Source: Nemophila menziesii (lineage: Eukaryota > Streptophyta > Magnoliopsida > Boraginales > Hydrophyllaceae). From it: 64,000 nucleotides of DNA. Shown one piece after another: positions 12,987 through 23,851 of this stretch (position 1 is its first letter; each line of letters starts with the position of its first letter). Location of the stretch: positions 2,358,501 through 2,422,500 of the forward strand of contig JARWIR010000005.1 of NCBI GenBank assembly GCA_029959085.1, in the 5' to 3' direction. The notes beneath the pieces were generated by a model. It was not told where the DNA came from. It did not search any database and was given only the letters and a program-made list of their open reading frames with translations. The position numbers and the translations under genes were made by a program.

Positions 12987-14803
12987 CGCCTTTGCGGCTT
13001 TGCCAGAAAATCAAGAAGCTCCCAAGTGTTATTGTTAATATACCTACACCTCTAAACACCCATTGGTATATCAACAATTGATTGTTACCCTTCGACTCCA
13101 AAGAAACTGATAAGTTTTGGCCCTGAAACTGGTGATTTTTGGTTTATAAATTGAGGGGTTTTTACATTAGTACCGTTTGAGGATATCGGCTGAAATATCT
13201 CCAAGCCATTCAACCACTGATATTCAGATGTCTGCTTTGAAGTATTCAGAAATTTCATGGTGAAAAAAAGATCGTGTATGCCGTAAGTTCCTCCATCAGT
13301 ATAAACAATGTAGTCTCTTTTAACAGTTTTGTTCTTGACTATATCCCCAACATCTAGAATATGAGCTTTCCAATATAATGTACAACTATTTTTAAAAATC
13401 GAAAAGTCAACAATATCACGGAGGGCATAGAATCAAAAGATGTAGAGTTTTCAATTTTTGAAAATAGTAGTACACTTTACTGGAAAGCGCGTGTAGACTA
13501 TGGGGATAGCGTTAAGAATAAAACTATTAAATGAGGCTACATTGGTTATACTGATGGAAGAATTGATGGTAAACAAGATCTTTTCTGAGCTTGAAATTTT
13601 CTAATCCTTTAAATCTTCCATTTACATCTCTATGGTTGAATGGCTTAAAGATACTCCAGCTGATATGCTCAGACGGTATTAGTATAAAACATTCCTCCAT
13701 TTATAAACCAAAAATCACGAGCTGCAGGGCTGAAATTATCAGTTTCTGTGGAGTCAAATAAAAATAATCAATGGCTAAATTTATCTATTGGTGTTTGGAG
13801 GTTTAAGTATATTAATAATAGCACTTGGGAGCTTCTTGATTTTCTGGCGAAAGAGGACGGTCCAAAAGATTGAAATGATATGTTGCATGTACATAATTTA
13901 CCTTCGAGGAAATCAAGAGCGCAACACACGATTTTGATGAAGATTTGGTGTTGGGTAAAGGCGGATTTGGAAAATGTATAGAGGGATTTTGAATAATCAA
14001 ACTGTCGAGATCAAGCGATTACATTAAGATTCTTAACGTGATCAAGGTATTATAGAGATTCTTACAGAGACAGAACACCTCTCCGTACTACTACGTCATA
14101 ATGTTGTTCCAACATTAAGATACTATATAAAAAACACAAAAAAGATCCTGGTATACGAATACATGCCTCGTGGCACCTTACAGGAACATCTCTCTGGAAC
14201 ATCAAATCCATCACTTTCATTGACTAAACGTTTGAAGTTGTGCATGGATATTGCACATATATTGTAATACTTACATGAAAGTACAAGTCATACCATCATT
14301 CATAGAGATATTACTTTTGGATAGGATGACTTAATATCTCTATGAATAATGGTATGGCTTGTACTTTCATGTAAGTATTCCAATCCATGTGCAATATCCA
14401 TGCACATCTTTAAACGTTTCTTCAATGAAAGTGATGGATTTGATGATCCATAGATATGCTCCTGTAAGGTTTCATGAGACATGTATTTGTATACCAAGAT
14501 CTTTTATGTGTTTTCAACACAATACCCTAATATTAGAACAACATTACGATGCCGTAGTACAGAGGGGTGCTCTATCTCAGCAAGAAACTCTTTAATACCT
14601 TAACCATGTTGAGAATATCGATGTAATTGCTTGATCGCGAAAGTTTTATTATTCAAAATTCCTTTGTACACTTTTCTGAATCTGCCTTTACCCAGCACTA
14701 AATTTTCATCAAAATCGTGTTTTGCGCTCCCGATTTCCTCGAAGTAAATTTTGTACGTGTAGTTGTTATTGGTATCATTTTAATGCTTTGGACCGTCCTC
14801 ATT
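12987..14803. repeat. array unit 6 (right edge, diverged)
   Basis: It starts with a short ctttgcggctttgcc expansion also found in the final partial unit, giving a period near 1,817. It differs from the inner units by scattered substitutions (for example gaggtttaag for gaggtgtaag near 13798, and single-base gains and losses near 13710 and 13972). Confidence 0.85.
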
Positions 14804-16336
14804 CGCCTTTGCGGCTTTGCCAGAAAATCAAGAAGCTCCCAAGTGTTATTGTTAATATACCTACACCTCTAAACACCCATTGGTATATCAAAAATTGATT
14901 GTTACCCTTCGACTCCAAAGAAACTGATAAGTTTTGGCCCTGAAACTGGTGAATTTTGGTTTATAAATGGAGGGGGTTTTATATTAGTACCGTTTGAGGA
15001 TATCGGCTGAAATATCTCCAAGCCATTCAACCACGGATATTCAGATGGCTGCTTTGAAGTATTCAGAAATTTCATGGTGAAAAAAAGATCGTGTATGCCG
15101 TAAGTTCCTCCATCAGTATAAACAATGTAGTCTCTTTTTATAGTTTTGTTCTTGACTATATCCCCTTCATCTAGAATATGAGCTTTCCAATATAATGTAC
15201 TACTATTTTTGAAAATCGAAAAGTCAACAATATCTGATTCTAGGCCCTCCCTAAACCTGCAGAAGTGTAAATTAACTAGGTGATGAAGTCGGGAATCTTG
15301 AATAAAGCTTCATATTAAGTGCGCTCAATAACCTTGGGAAGTAGTCTTCCATACGATTGATAAACTTTTGTCGGTGCGGTGTATGTCGGTGCATATGTAG
15401 TGTATGTAATTATAAGGTCACAAACCCAAATTGTAAGCCCTCGATCTGCACATAGAAATCTGTCATCACTGATCCACATACAAAACATACCTGTATCGTT
15501 GGTGATTGATACATGTTCACCTCCGACATTTAACCTATAAACTTTTTTAAGAGCAATGTTTTTCAGGATGGTGGAACAGAGTCTTTTGACCAACAAATTC
15601 GATAACTTTACTAGTATAATAAAGACTATCAATAATCGATACGATCTCGATTCCATTTATAATTTCTAAAGAGTTCTCATCATGCAAGAAGTTGATATTG
15701 AGTGCTTCATGGTTTTGGATGTATATGACAAATTTTTGTACAACAGTGTAATGCATCGGGGGGGGGGGTGCAACTCATACTGGTCATATACAGTCTACCC
15801 ACTTAGAAGATGGTAGTTGTTGGCTATCACGCTGAAGAATGATGTTGTAGCGCATCTGCAGTTGGAATTATCAGCATTGTAGAAATGAAGCCTAACAAAT
15901 TTGGGTCCATTTGTCAGGTTACGGAAGGCGTATGTTAAGGGTTTTTTGAATATTCGTGCTGAAGTGTAGGGAGCTGAATGAGAAGTGTACGTGGCTGAAT
16001 AACAACCATTATTTCTCAAGGCTTTTCTTGAGACTGATATATTTTTAGCATTTTTTGGTAAATTTTTTGTTTCGGCTTCTCAGGGATGCCCACCTGCGAT
16101 GGTGTTGATTGTGGACCCACAATCAACAAAAATTTACTTGATAGGGACGTATGGGAGCTTAGAAATATTGGTGTTGGTGTTGGTGATAACCTGGAGAAAA
16201 AATGATAGGTAAAGAATTCTAGACATAGTGGAAGTGGAGAGTGATGTTTAGGAGGTTTTTGAATGATGTTATCTTCACTTCTCTTTGCTTCGTTATATAA
16301 TGTTAACGTATATTGACCTTGACCTGTTTTCTTCAA
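14300..16336 (-). pseudogene. truncated FERONIA-like (CrRLK1L) receptor kinase, likely source copy
   Basis: Read on the minus strand from about 16336, a continuous but frame-broken ectodomain is recognisable. First comes a malectin-like start (KFVRLHFYNAD and FFSVIAN near 15795-15920). A NGIEIVS motif near 15655 ends the first malectin-like repeat. The second begins with YRLNVGGEH near 15530 and ends with the LNGLEIF motif near 15020. A probable transmembrane stretch follows (GILTITLGSFLIFW in the homologous copies). The kinase N-lobe then includes LVYKYM and ends at HRDIKSS. Everything after the HRD is absent and sequence there turns into the inverted copy. CrRLK1L proteins are plasma-membrane receptors for RALF peptides that control cell growth and fertilisation. 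Frame breaks and the missing catalytic C-lobe make this nonfunctional as a kinase. It is continuous with the rightmost arm of the array. Confidence 0.75.
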
Positions 16337-17899
16337 CGTTTATTCACCAAAATTAGAAAGTCTATAAACAATTCTTACTCTTACCCGAAGAAGTAAAATT
16401 AGTTTCTTGTAAAACAAATATTCGCCCAAAAAAACTAGTTCTAAACTAATCGGTTATCCTTACTTGAAGAAGTAAAATAGGCTACTTCCATGCAATTGCA
16501 ATTGTAATATGGTGCATTAAATTAACTAAATAGTTACGTTTGAATTTGAAATATAAGGTAAGTGTTATAGGATTGATTAATAAGGACAATCTTGCATGAC
16601 GTAAGGACAAGTGGACTTTAATAGAAGCTTGATTATCACATGGAAACCGTCTTTACAACATAAAAACACTGTCTTCTTCGTCTTATTTAATGGACACTAT
16701 TGTAAGTAGTCAGGCGTGATAGCTTTGAATCAAAGATATTTCTTGAACACAAAATAGTAGTACGTCATAGCAATGTTCAACCAAAACAAAGACCACATGG
16801 GTTTGAGCAACACTTATGACGAGCCACTACCATAAATGGATATTGATATTAGCTTTTACTTCTCCAAAGACAAATCATATATCAACCTATTTAGGCTTTA
16901 TTTTCTAATATAATTAGTTGTTGCAATATAGTCAATGAAACTTAAAAGAATTGCCTACAAATGGATACTGATGTTAGTTTTTACTTCTCCAAAGACTAAA
17001 CATATATGCACCTATTTATACTGTCATACTCATTATTCTTATAATTTTGTAAGTGCTTCCATGTAATATATAAATGTGTAGCAAACATGGAAATGTTTAG
17101 CAAGATAAGTTTTCTCTTTTACTCCAAAAAGGTCAAGATCTAGCCTAGAAGAAAAAGACGTTTCTCCGAAATGTTGGACAATAGAAGTAGTTAATAAAGA
17201 AGAGGATACTAACACTTATTACTATGTTTTTTGAAACTAAATGATTGATTTGTGGCATTGGAAATGTTACTAATCATACAATAATTTCTTTACAGTTTTG
17301 ACCTTCAAGAGTAAACAGATTTATGTATATCTCTGCTGTGGATTTAGGTGTGGTTAATTATTTGCCACAATTATATCATGACAGCAAGGTATAAAAATCA
17401 ACTGTATCTTGGTTTCGAATCCATATGACCTAAAACCTATTTATTAATCATTAATATAGAGGTGAAGGGACAACCATTACAAAAAGCTTACCTACGTATT
17501 TATCTTACGCAATACACCAGGTTTCTTGATTAATTTACAAAAAAAAACTTTTACAATCCTTCATAATGAAACTCTTGCAAATTAATTTCATAATGAAAAA
17601 AGTTGAACTAATGACTTATTTTACGGTTTATAATATTATCAAACCTTGAATTATACCAATTTTCCAGTCTTTCTGGCCAAACACCTAAGCCATACTTATT
17701 AGAAATCAATGATATCTAAAAGAATTTGAAGAATTGAAAAAACTAGAGATTTACCTTCTGATGATTTTTTTGCATAAGTGTGTAGTTGGATTGTCTACAA
17801 ACGAATATTTCACAAAAAAAATTCAAACAAATCTGTTCCCCTTAACCAAAGAAATGCAATAAGTTTATCTTGTACGGAGTAAAGTGATATCCCCTAATG
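16337..17899. other. gene-free AT-rich region
   Basis: No coding frame, RNA gene or bounded transposon could be supported. A locally repeated phrase (aaatggatattgatattagcttttacttctccaaagac near 16834 and a close copy near 16961) shows a small direct duplication about 127 bp apart. Confidence 0.5.
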
Positions 17900-19130
17900 C
17901 AATGATTTTTTTCCCACCGACGATTGGATCGAATCATTCCCCTTAAATCTTGCAGTTAGATCAGAGTACTGGAAATGCTGAGAAATTCTTATACTTTGAA
18001 TCCTTTTGGATGGAACACCAACTTTGTAGGGGTGATACAAGAATAATGGCGGTACCTAGAGCACAAAAATCCCTTAATAATTTTCTAGATAAACAAAACG
18101 ACACTACAAAGGCTTACTGTTTAAAGCAAATGTAATTTTCAAGATGAGGAAAGGAGAACCCGTACAGAACTTAACCAGGTTTAGGCAAGACAAATCTGGA
18201 TCAAGTGCGTGGATAAGAATACCAAGTTTTTCTTCGCGTCCACTACACAAAGTATACGATTCTAAAAGACACGCTAGAATATATACTAGTTCGACACAAG
18301 TTCTCATCACTAGGTTACAAGAATTGGCTCTCCTACATATCAAATATGCTTTCAAATTAGATAAAGAGTGTGTTTTCAAATCATGGTTAAGCTGAAATAA
18401 TAGCCTTACTTGCATATACACATTTCCTTCCCCAGAAATACTTATGGCAGTTTTAAGTCTCGCTGCAACTTAACCGTCAACATAGGATGTGATTCTGCAT
18501 CTGGTGCATCAGGGATTACACAACCATACCCTAAAGTTATACAAGAATATATCAATTCACAGTTGTACTTAGACTAAGTGAACTTGTAAATAATATAATT
18601 CACCTACATGGATCTTTTGCAATAAAGCTCAAGACTCTATTAACAAGATTGCCTAGATTGCTCAACAATTCATCCATTCATTCACAAGATACAACAGTTT
18701 ATATAAGAAAATTAATATACATGTAAAGAGAAAATAGTATTTGGTACAAGGACCCGCATTAGGCCTATTTGTAAGCAAATAATATCTCCACACTATTACA
18801 GAAATATTTGTACATTTCATCGATAAGGTGAAAGATTCTTTTTCAGTATCTGGCCTTGCAAGTGCTAGTATCATAGGCTTTCTCAAATTTGTAAAGAAAA
18901 GCATTATCTACAAAGTACCATATTGTATATTGAACTCGTAGTAAAAAGTAATAACAGATCAATAAAAATAATTTGTAACAAACCTCTTCCCAAATAGGTG
19001 GATCAGGATATTTCCCATCATCACTTCCTTCAGTTTGACCATCAATATCACCTAGAATGCAAATTTGCATTAAATGCAAATTTTCCATACTATAGTAATC
19101 TTTATTTGAGCAAAAGTGCAAAAGGCGGTA
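17900..19130 (-). other. possible decayed exons of an unrecognised gene
   Basis: On the minus strand a stretch near 19050-18982 reads GDIDGQTEGSDDGKYPDPP and then IWEE. It has an acceptor-like ttctag before it and a donor-like gtttgt after it. Another minus-strand stretch near 18540-18430 reads PDAPDAESHPMLTVKLQRD. Both look like real protein exons, but I do not recognise the family and stops separate them. This may be the remnant or edge of a multi-exon gene. Confidence 0.25.
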
Positions 19131-19323
19131 TAGTGCCTAAATTTACTTATCCTTATATGATCTTTCATACTAGTAATAAAAAGGCAGAAAATTTTAACAT
19201 GTTGAATTTTAACTTTAGAGGGGTACTAAGAGAAAATGACTCCTATAAAGGAGTCGATAGTTTCTCTAGGCTATGTATCGCAAGACTTTAGTAGCAACAA
19301 TAAGTTTAACAAGACTGTGAATC

Positions 19324-19357
<34 letters not shown>
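19324..19357. repeat. (TA)n microsatellite
   Basis: TA run interrupted once by CA, just left of the gagaagggccaacggccc phrase. Confidence 0.85.
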
Positions 19358-21960
19358 TGGAGAAGGGCCAACGGCCCAAAATGTCTTCTATTTCCCTCCA
19401 CATTTTTTAGCCTTTGGATCAAATTTCTATCATTTTCGACCTTTAGATCAATTATAATTAATGGTTCAGATTATATAAATTCGATCTACGGTTTTAGATG
19501 TCTTGATATCCACTTCATATTTTTCAGCCGTCAGATCTATCTTATATATTTTTTTTAAAGTTGAAATCCTTAAATAATTTAACCAATTCTTATCATTATC
19601 TAATTATAATTCAAAACTTATATCCTCACATACGTATCGTGTAGAAACAAAAAACATAAAGAAGTCCTCTTCTCACTCACTTTTCCACCAAGTCGTCCGC
19701 CTGTACAAGAAAACCACCGCCATTTGACAACCATTCTCCACCACCATCAATCGGCTTAAGGTAAAAAATTAATTTTTACCATTGAAATTCTGTAACATTG
19801 AATTACTTTTAACCTATTCTCATCACTTTTATAATTTTTAGAATTTTTTGATTGAAGTATAAATATAGTCGGATGTATTTTCTTAATACAAATCTTAAAT
19901 GGCCATTTTATATGAACATTTGAAGCCTTTTATCATGTGAGAAAGTGATGCGCTGGCCTTTTCTTTTGTCAAAATGATACGTTGACCGTCATCACAACCA
20001 AGAATTGGTGAACCTAAATTAAGGTTTTTTTAAAATTAATTCATAGTTTTTGTTTATTATTTTTTTTATACAAATCCTTTTACCGTATAAAAGTTAATGT
20101 GCTGAACTTTTTTTTTTTTGTTAAAATGACCATTATCACCAGCAACAATGAAGAACCCAAATTACGATCATTTTACATAAACTCTACAATGATATTTTCT
20201 GACCATTTAAAACCTTTACCATATGACCAGTATCATCATCAACAATCGACAAATCTAACTTAAGGTTGTTTTTTTAAATTATTTTATAATTTTGTTTATT
20301 ATTTTTTTTATACAAAACCTAATCATTTTAGAATCATTTTTAAAGCCTTTTACCGCATGACCATCATTACTGAATCCAAATTAAGGTTATTTTTAAATTA
20401 ATTTATTTATTTTGTTTTATTATCTAATTAATTATTATTATTTTATACAGATCATGACCATTTTATGGCCGTTTGAAGTCTTTTACTATATGAAAAATGG
20501 AGAATAGTTCACATGGGAGGAGATATTGCGTGAGAGTTATTTTTTTGACTACTATTTTGTTTAATCTATCTATTTTGTTTAATTATTTGACTTATTGTGA
20601 TATTGATTGAAACAATTTTTTTTTGGATTTGGCATTGTGATTTTAGGAAATATAGTACAATTAGTGTTTTGGTACTTCGATAGTCGTCCGTATTTACCTA
20701 TGTATATGTATATGGCATTGTGATCAGGTTGTTGTTTTTGTCTCAAGTGTTCATTAAACTACATAGATGAAAATGTAAATCTCAATAATCCTCATGCCGA
20801 TTTTTTTTTAGGTTAAATGTATCGCAATTAGCAGCATTTGAGACTTTTTGGCCTAAAAATTTGTGTGGAAGCATGTATGAAGCTGTTCGGCATCAAAGAC
20901 TTCAAACTCAAAAATTGGGCGTATAAGTTATAATTATATGTTATTATTCGAATGTTTTAGCTTAACTGATTTAATTTTTTACAGATCTCAAAATCTAGAA
21001 AGAAATGCTGCAATAAAAAATGGCTCAAAATTCTTCTTAGAAATTAATTTCTAAACAATCTTCCAATTCTTTGTCAAGTAAGTTATTTTATACATTTTTT
21101 TTAAATGTTTAATGGTTTATTTTCAATTTTTGTGGAAGTTTAGAACCTTTGACTTCAGCGCAACTCTCCAATGTGTTCTTCGAAGGAGGGCCGATATCAT
21201 GTTTTTCACATTCATCTCTAAACTAAGTGTTTTGGTGAAATTGGTTATAATTTGGTATTTTTTTGTTGACATTATTACCTAAATGTCTAATTATTGATTA
21301 ATTTGTTACTATTTTTATGATAAATTATATGGAAATGTATTGATGCTAAATTTATTATTATTTTATATTGATCTTTTAGAGGGTTAGAGGTGATATTGAA
21401 TATATCGAGTCTGCGTCACAGAAGGGGTATCCAAATTGTGAAGATGTTTTATGCAATCAATTCGACATTTTTTTGAAGTTAGTGCATTATAGATATATTG
21501 ATAGTTGAAGTGAGGATTGTTCTTTTTGAAAATGGGCAAACAAGTTTTCTAATGCAATTTATTATGTAAATGACAAACTTTTATAAAACAGTATGGGAAG
21601 AATCGGTATAAAAATTTCTATTACACATCTGGATGTATATCCACATTTTTTGAGAATGTGCTCCTTTTTCTTTCAATTGGAATAATTTCCATCATTGGTC
21701 TCCCTGTAATATCCAAATGCATATTATACAATTCACATTATGAAGATAGTTTGAACATATGCTTATGTCACGTTAATGGGTGGTCGATGGTTGATACAAC
21801 AATTTTGTCAATCGAAAATTCATTAGGTTATAGCATCTACCGAAACTATGACCTTTTGCTTTGGCATAGACTTAACTGTTTCTGCGAAACTATGACCTTT
21901 TGCTTTGGCATATATACTAGGTAAAACCCGTGTCTGAAGACACTAAAGAATTGTTTTGTT
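19358..21960. other. AT-rich noncoding region with repeats; possible Helitron-like end
   Basis: No gene is supportable. From about 19990 to 20500 a degenerate block repeats several times (aattaaggttnttttaaattaattnat..tttgtttattattttttttata followed by gaccat..ttta.ggcc.ttt.aagccttt). At about 21840-21920 the phrase cgaaactatgaccttttgctttggcata occurs twice, 49 bp apart. The right end reads actaggtaaaacccgtgtctgaagacactaa, a short hairpin (gtgtc/gacac) followed by CTAA. That resembles decayed Helitron 3' ends, but no matching 5' end was identified. Confidence 0.3.
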
Positions 21961-21964
21961 AACG

Positions 21965-22245
21965 AAAATTGAACACAGGTTCCAAGGGTGAAGGTCAAGG
22001 TTAAAGTTAGGGTTCAGGTTTTTCTTTTGTTTCTCATTAAGAAGAAGGTTAGATTAAGGTTAAGGTTAGGGTTAAGGTTTAGGTCAAGGTTAAGGATGAG
22101 GTTAGTTTTAAGGTTAAAGTTAAGGGTTAAGGTTAAATTTTAAGTCAAGGTTAAGGTTAAATTTAACTTTAAGATAAAGGTTAAGTTAGAGTTAATGTTT
22201 AAGATTAAACGTTTAAGGTTTAACAAAATTCAGGTTTAAGGTCGA
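21965..22245. repeat. degenerate TTAAGG array, left part
   Basis: Imperfect tandem copies of GGTTAA/TTAAGG with frequent variants (ttagggt, tttaggt, tcaaggt). It stops abruptly at the LTR element boundary and resumes beyond the right LTR, so it is one array split by an insertion. Confidence 0.85.
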
Positions 22246-23722
22246 ATATTAGGATGAGACATCATTTTTAGTGATTTAGAAGTCATTATAGTCGATTTTC
22301 TTGAGAAATGCTACACTTTCCTATTTTGAGTCTTGATTTAGTAAAATAATATTTTTAGAGCATATTGGGTTTAATTATTTATTTAGTGTGAAGCTTTAAA
22401 GATAATTATGGAGATTAATTAGATTCCAAGTCAAAGACTACAAGATATGGAAAGAGATAGACATGGTAATTGGAGATAAGGAAATAAAAGCTAAAAATAT
22501 GGAAAAGGAAAAGCTGCCTTAATCCTGAATTTCTGCACCTACGACCACAAATCAGCTTATATCTCAAAAACGGTGTGGAATTTGGAGAAACGGTCAAGAG
22601 CAAAGTCGAAGATCTTTCCGAGACGATGAATTTGGTGTACTCATACGCGTCAAACGGATGAGTATTGAAGTTTCTAGGACCAAAAGAAAAACGGGCCTGA
22701 TTGCATGTTTTTAGGGTTACGAATTTGAGTTGGGCTTGGAGTCCACTACTTACTTCTCCTTCAAGAAAACGAATTAGGTCTTCCTAAACACCTATAAATA
22801 CACCCTTATACCATTGTAAACATGTCCTTCCTCAGTTGCAAAGTATAGGCTTAGTCTTTACTTATATTTTCTTAGTTTCAAACAATAGCTTAGTCCTTTA
22901 GTCAGATATTCATCCTTAGAATCAAGCTATTCATCCAAGAAGCAAGTTGACCTGTAGAGGAAGACAAGAAGAAGAAGATTGGAGAAGTGACAAACTCCTC
23001 TTCTACATCTCACCTTCTCTATATTTAGAGTAATTAGCTATAGATCTATTCTCAACCATATTTCTAAGCTTTTATTCTGTAAGTTTACTCTTAATTGTTG
23101 GGTTATTATTTTGTCTTTAAATACTATTTGGTTATTTTAATTGATTAAGCTTGGTGTATATTGTATTATGTGTTTTGACCTATTTCCCTAGATTTGGCCA
23201 ATCTTAGGATTAATCTTAGTTATTGACAACACCACGTAATCGTCTAGTGTAACTAGATAGCCATTAAGGTTTGATTTAATCTCCAAACATTACTTAGGAA
23301 TCCCTAGTAGTGGAGAGGTTGCTCCTAAGTCTAGAAAAGGCTAGGTAGTAGAATCCTGGTTAATATATAATGTTTAATGTGACAGGTTAGAATAACAATT
23401 TAGTAATAGACATAGTAATCCTAATCTATTTGACTTACTTTCATATTTAGTTATTTGTTTTGTTTATTTGTTTTATTTATTTATTTGCATTAGATTGTTA
23501 TTTTATCTTTTTATATTTTTATTTAAAACATCTAAATTCATCTACGCTTGTTAAACATAAATTGATCTAACGGATACAATCCCTGCGAACGAACTTGACT
23601 TATCATTAAAACTTGCATACGATCTGTGATACTTGCAGTGAGTTCCGTGGTTCTCAAGGGTGTGTGACTCTTTATTATTATCTTTATTTATCTATTATTT
23701 TATCACACCTTTGCCCCCACCA
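22246..23722 (+). repeat. 5' LTR (27 bp short at its left end)
   Basis: It ends in cccccacca just before the primer-binding site. Its first 27 bases, including the tgatgtctc that starts the right copy, are missing, and the TTAAGG array abuts directly. Confidence 0.88.
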
Positions 23723-23728
23723 AGTTTT

Positions 23729-23746
23729 TGGCGCCGCTGCCGGGGA
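23729..23746 (+). promoter_or_regulatory. primer-binding site, tRNA-Asp type
   Basis: tggcgccgctgccgggga matches the complement of the plant tRNA-Asp 3' end with one mismatch, as recalled. It starts six bases after the LTR end. This primer is used by Athila/Tat-lineage elements and would start minus-strand DNA synthesis. Confidence 0.8.
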
Positions 23747-23851
23747 TTTATCTTTAAGTTAAATCTATTTTGTGTTTATTTAGTGTAGAAGTTTTTATTT
23801 GTTTTCAGTTTTACGCGTTTTCTTTTTAGTCTCTTCTCAGGTTTATTAGGT

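Larger units (their letters stand above)
3942..15234. repeat. tandem array of inverted-repeat units from a CrRLK1L receptor kinase
   Basis: The period is exactly 1,809 bp for five steps (starts 3942, 5751, 7560, 9369, 11178, 12987), then 1,817 bp to 14804, and a partial last unit ends at 15234. Each period holds one forward and one reverse copy of the same roughly 0.9-kb gene segment. That segment covers the end of the malectin-like ectodomain (LNGLEI motif), a transmembrane stretch, the kinase glycine-rich loop (LGKGGFG) and the N-lobe up to the catalytic-loop HRD. The copies meet tail to tail at the HRD, with an 18-base loop (7070-7087 in unit 2). They meet head to head near a spacer containing cggagggcatagaatc (about 6172-6187). 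No copy contains the DFG motif or the kinase C-lobe. Inner units are nearly identical while the edge units differ more. The short open frames inside are remnants, not genes. Confidence 0.9.

Noticed and set aside
5247..14497. Repeated 65-93 codon open frames as separate kinase genes
   Set aside because: They are short windows between stops in truncated CrRLK1L arms, lacking the kinase C-lobe and repeated with the array period.
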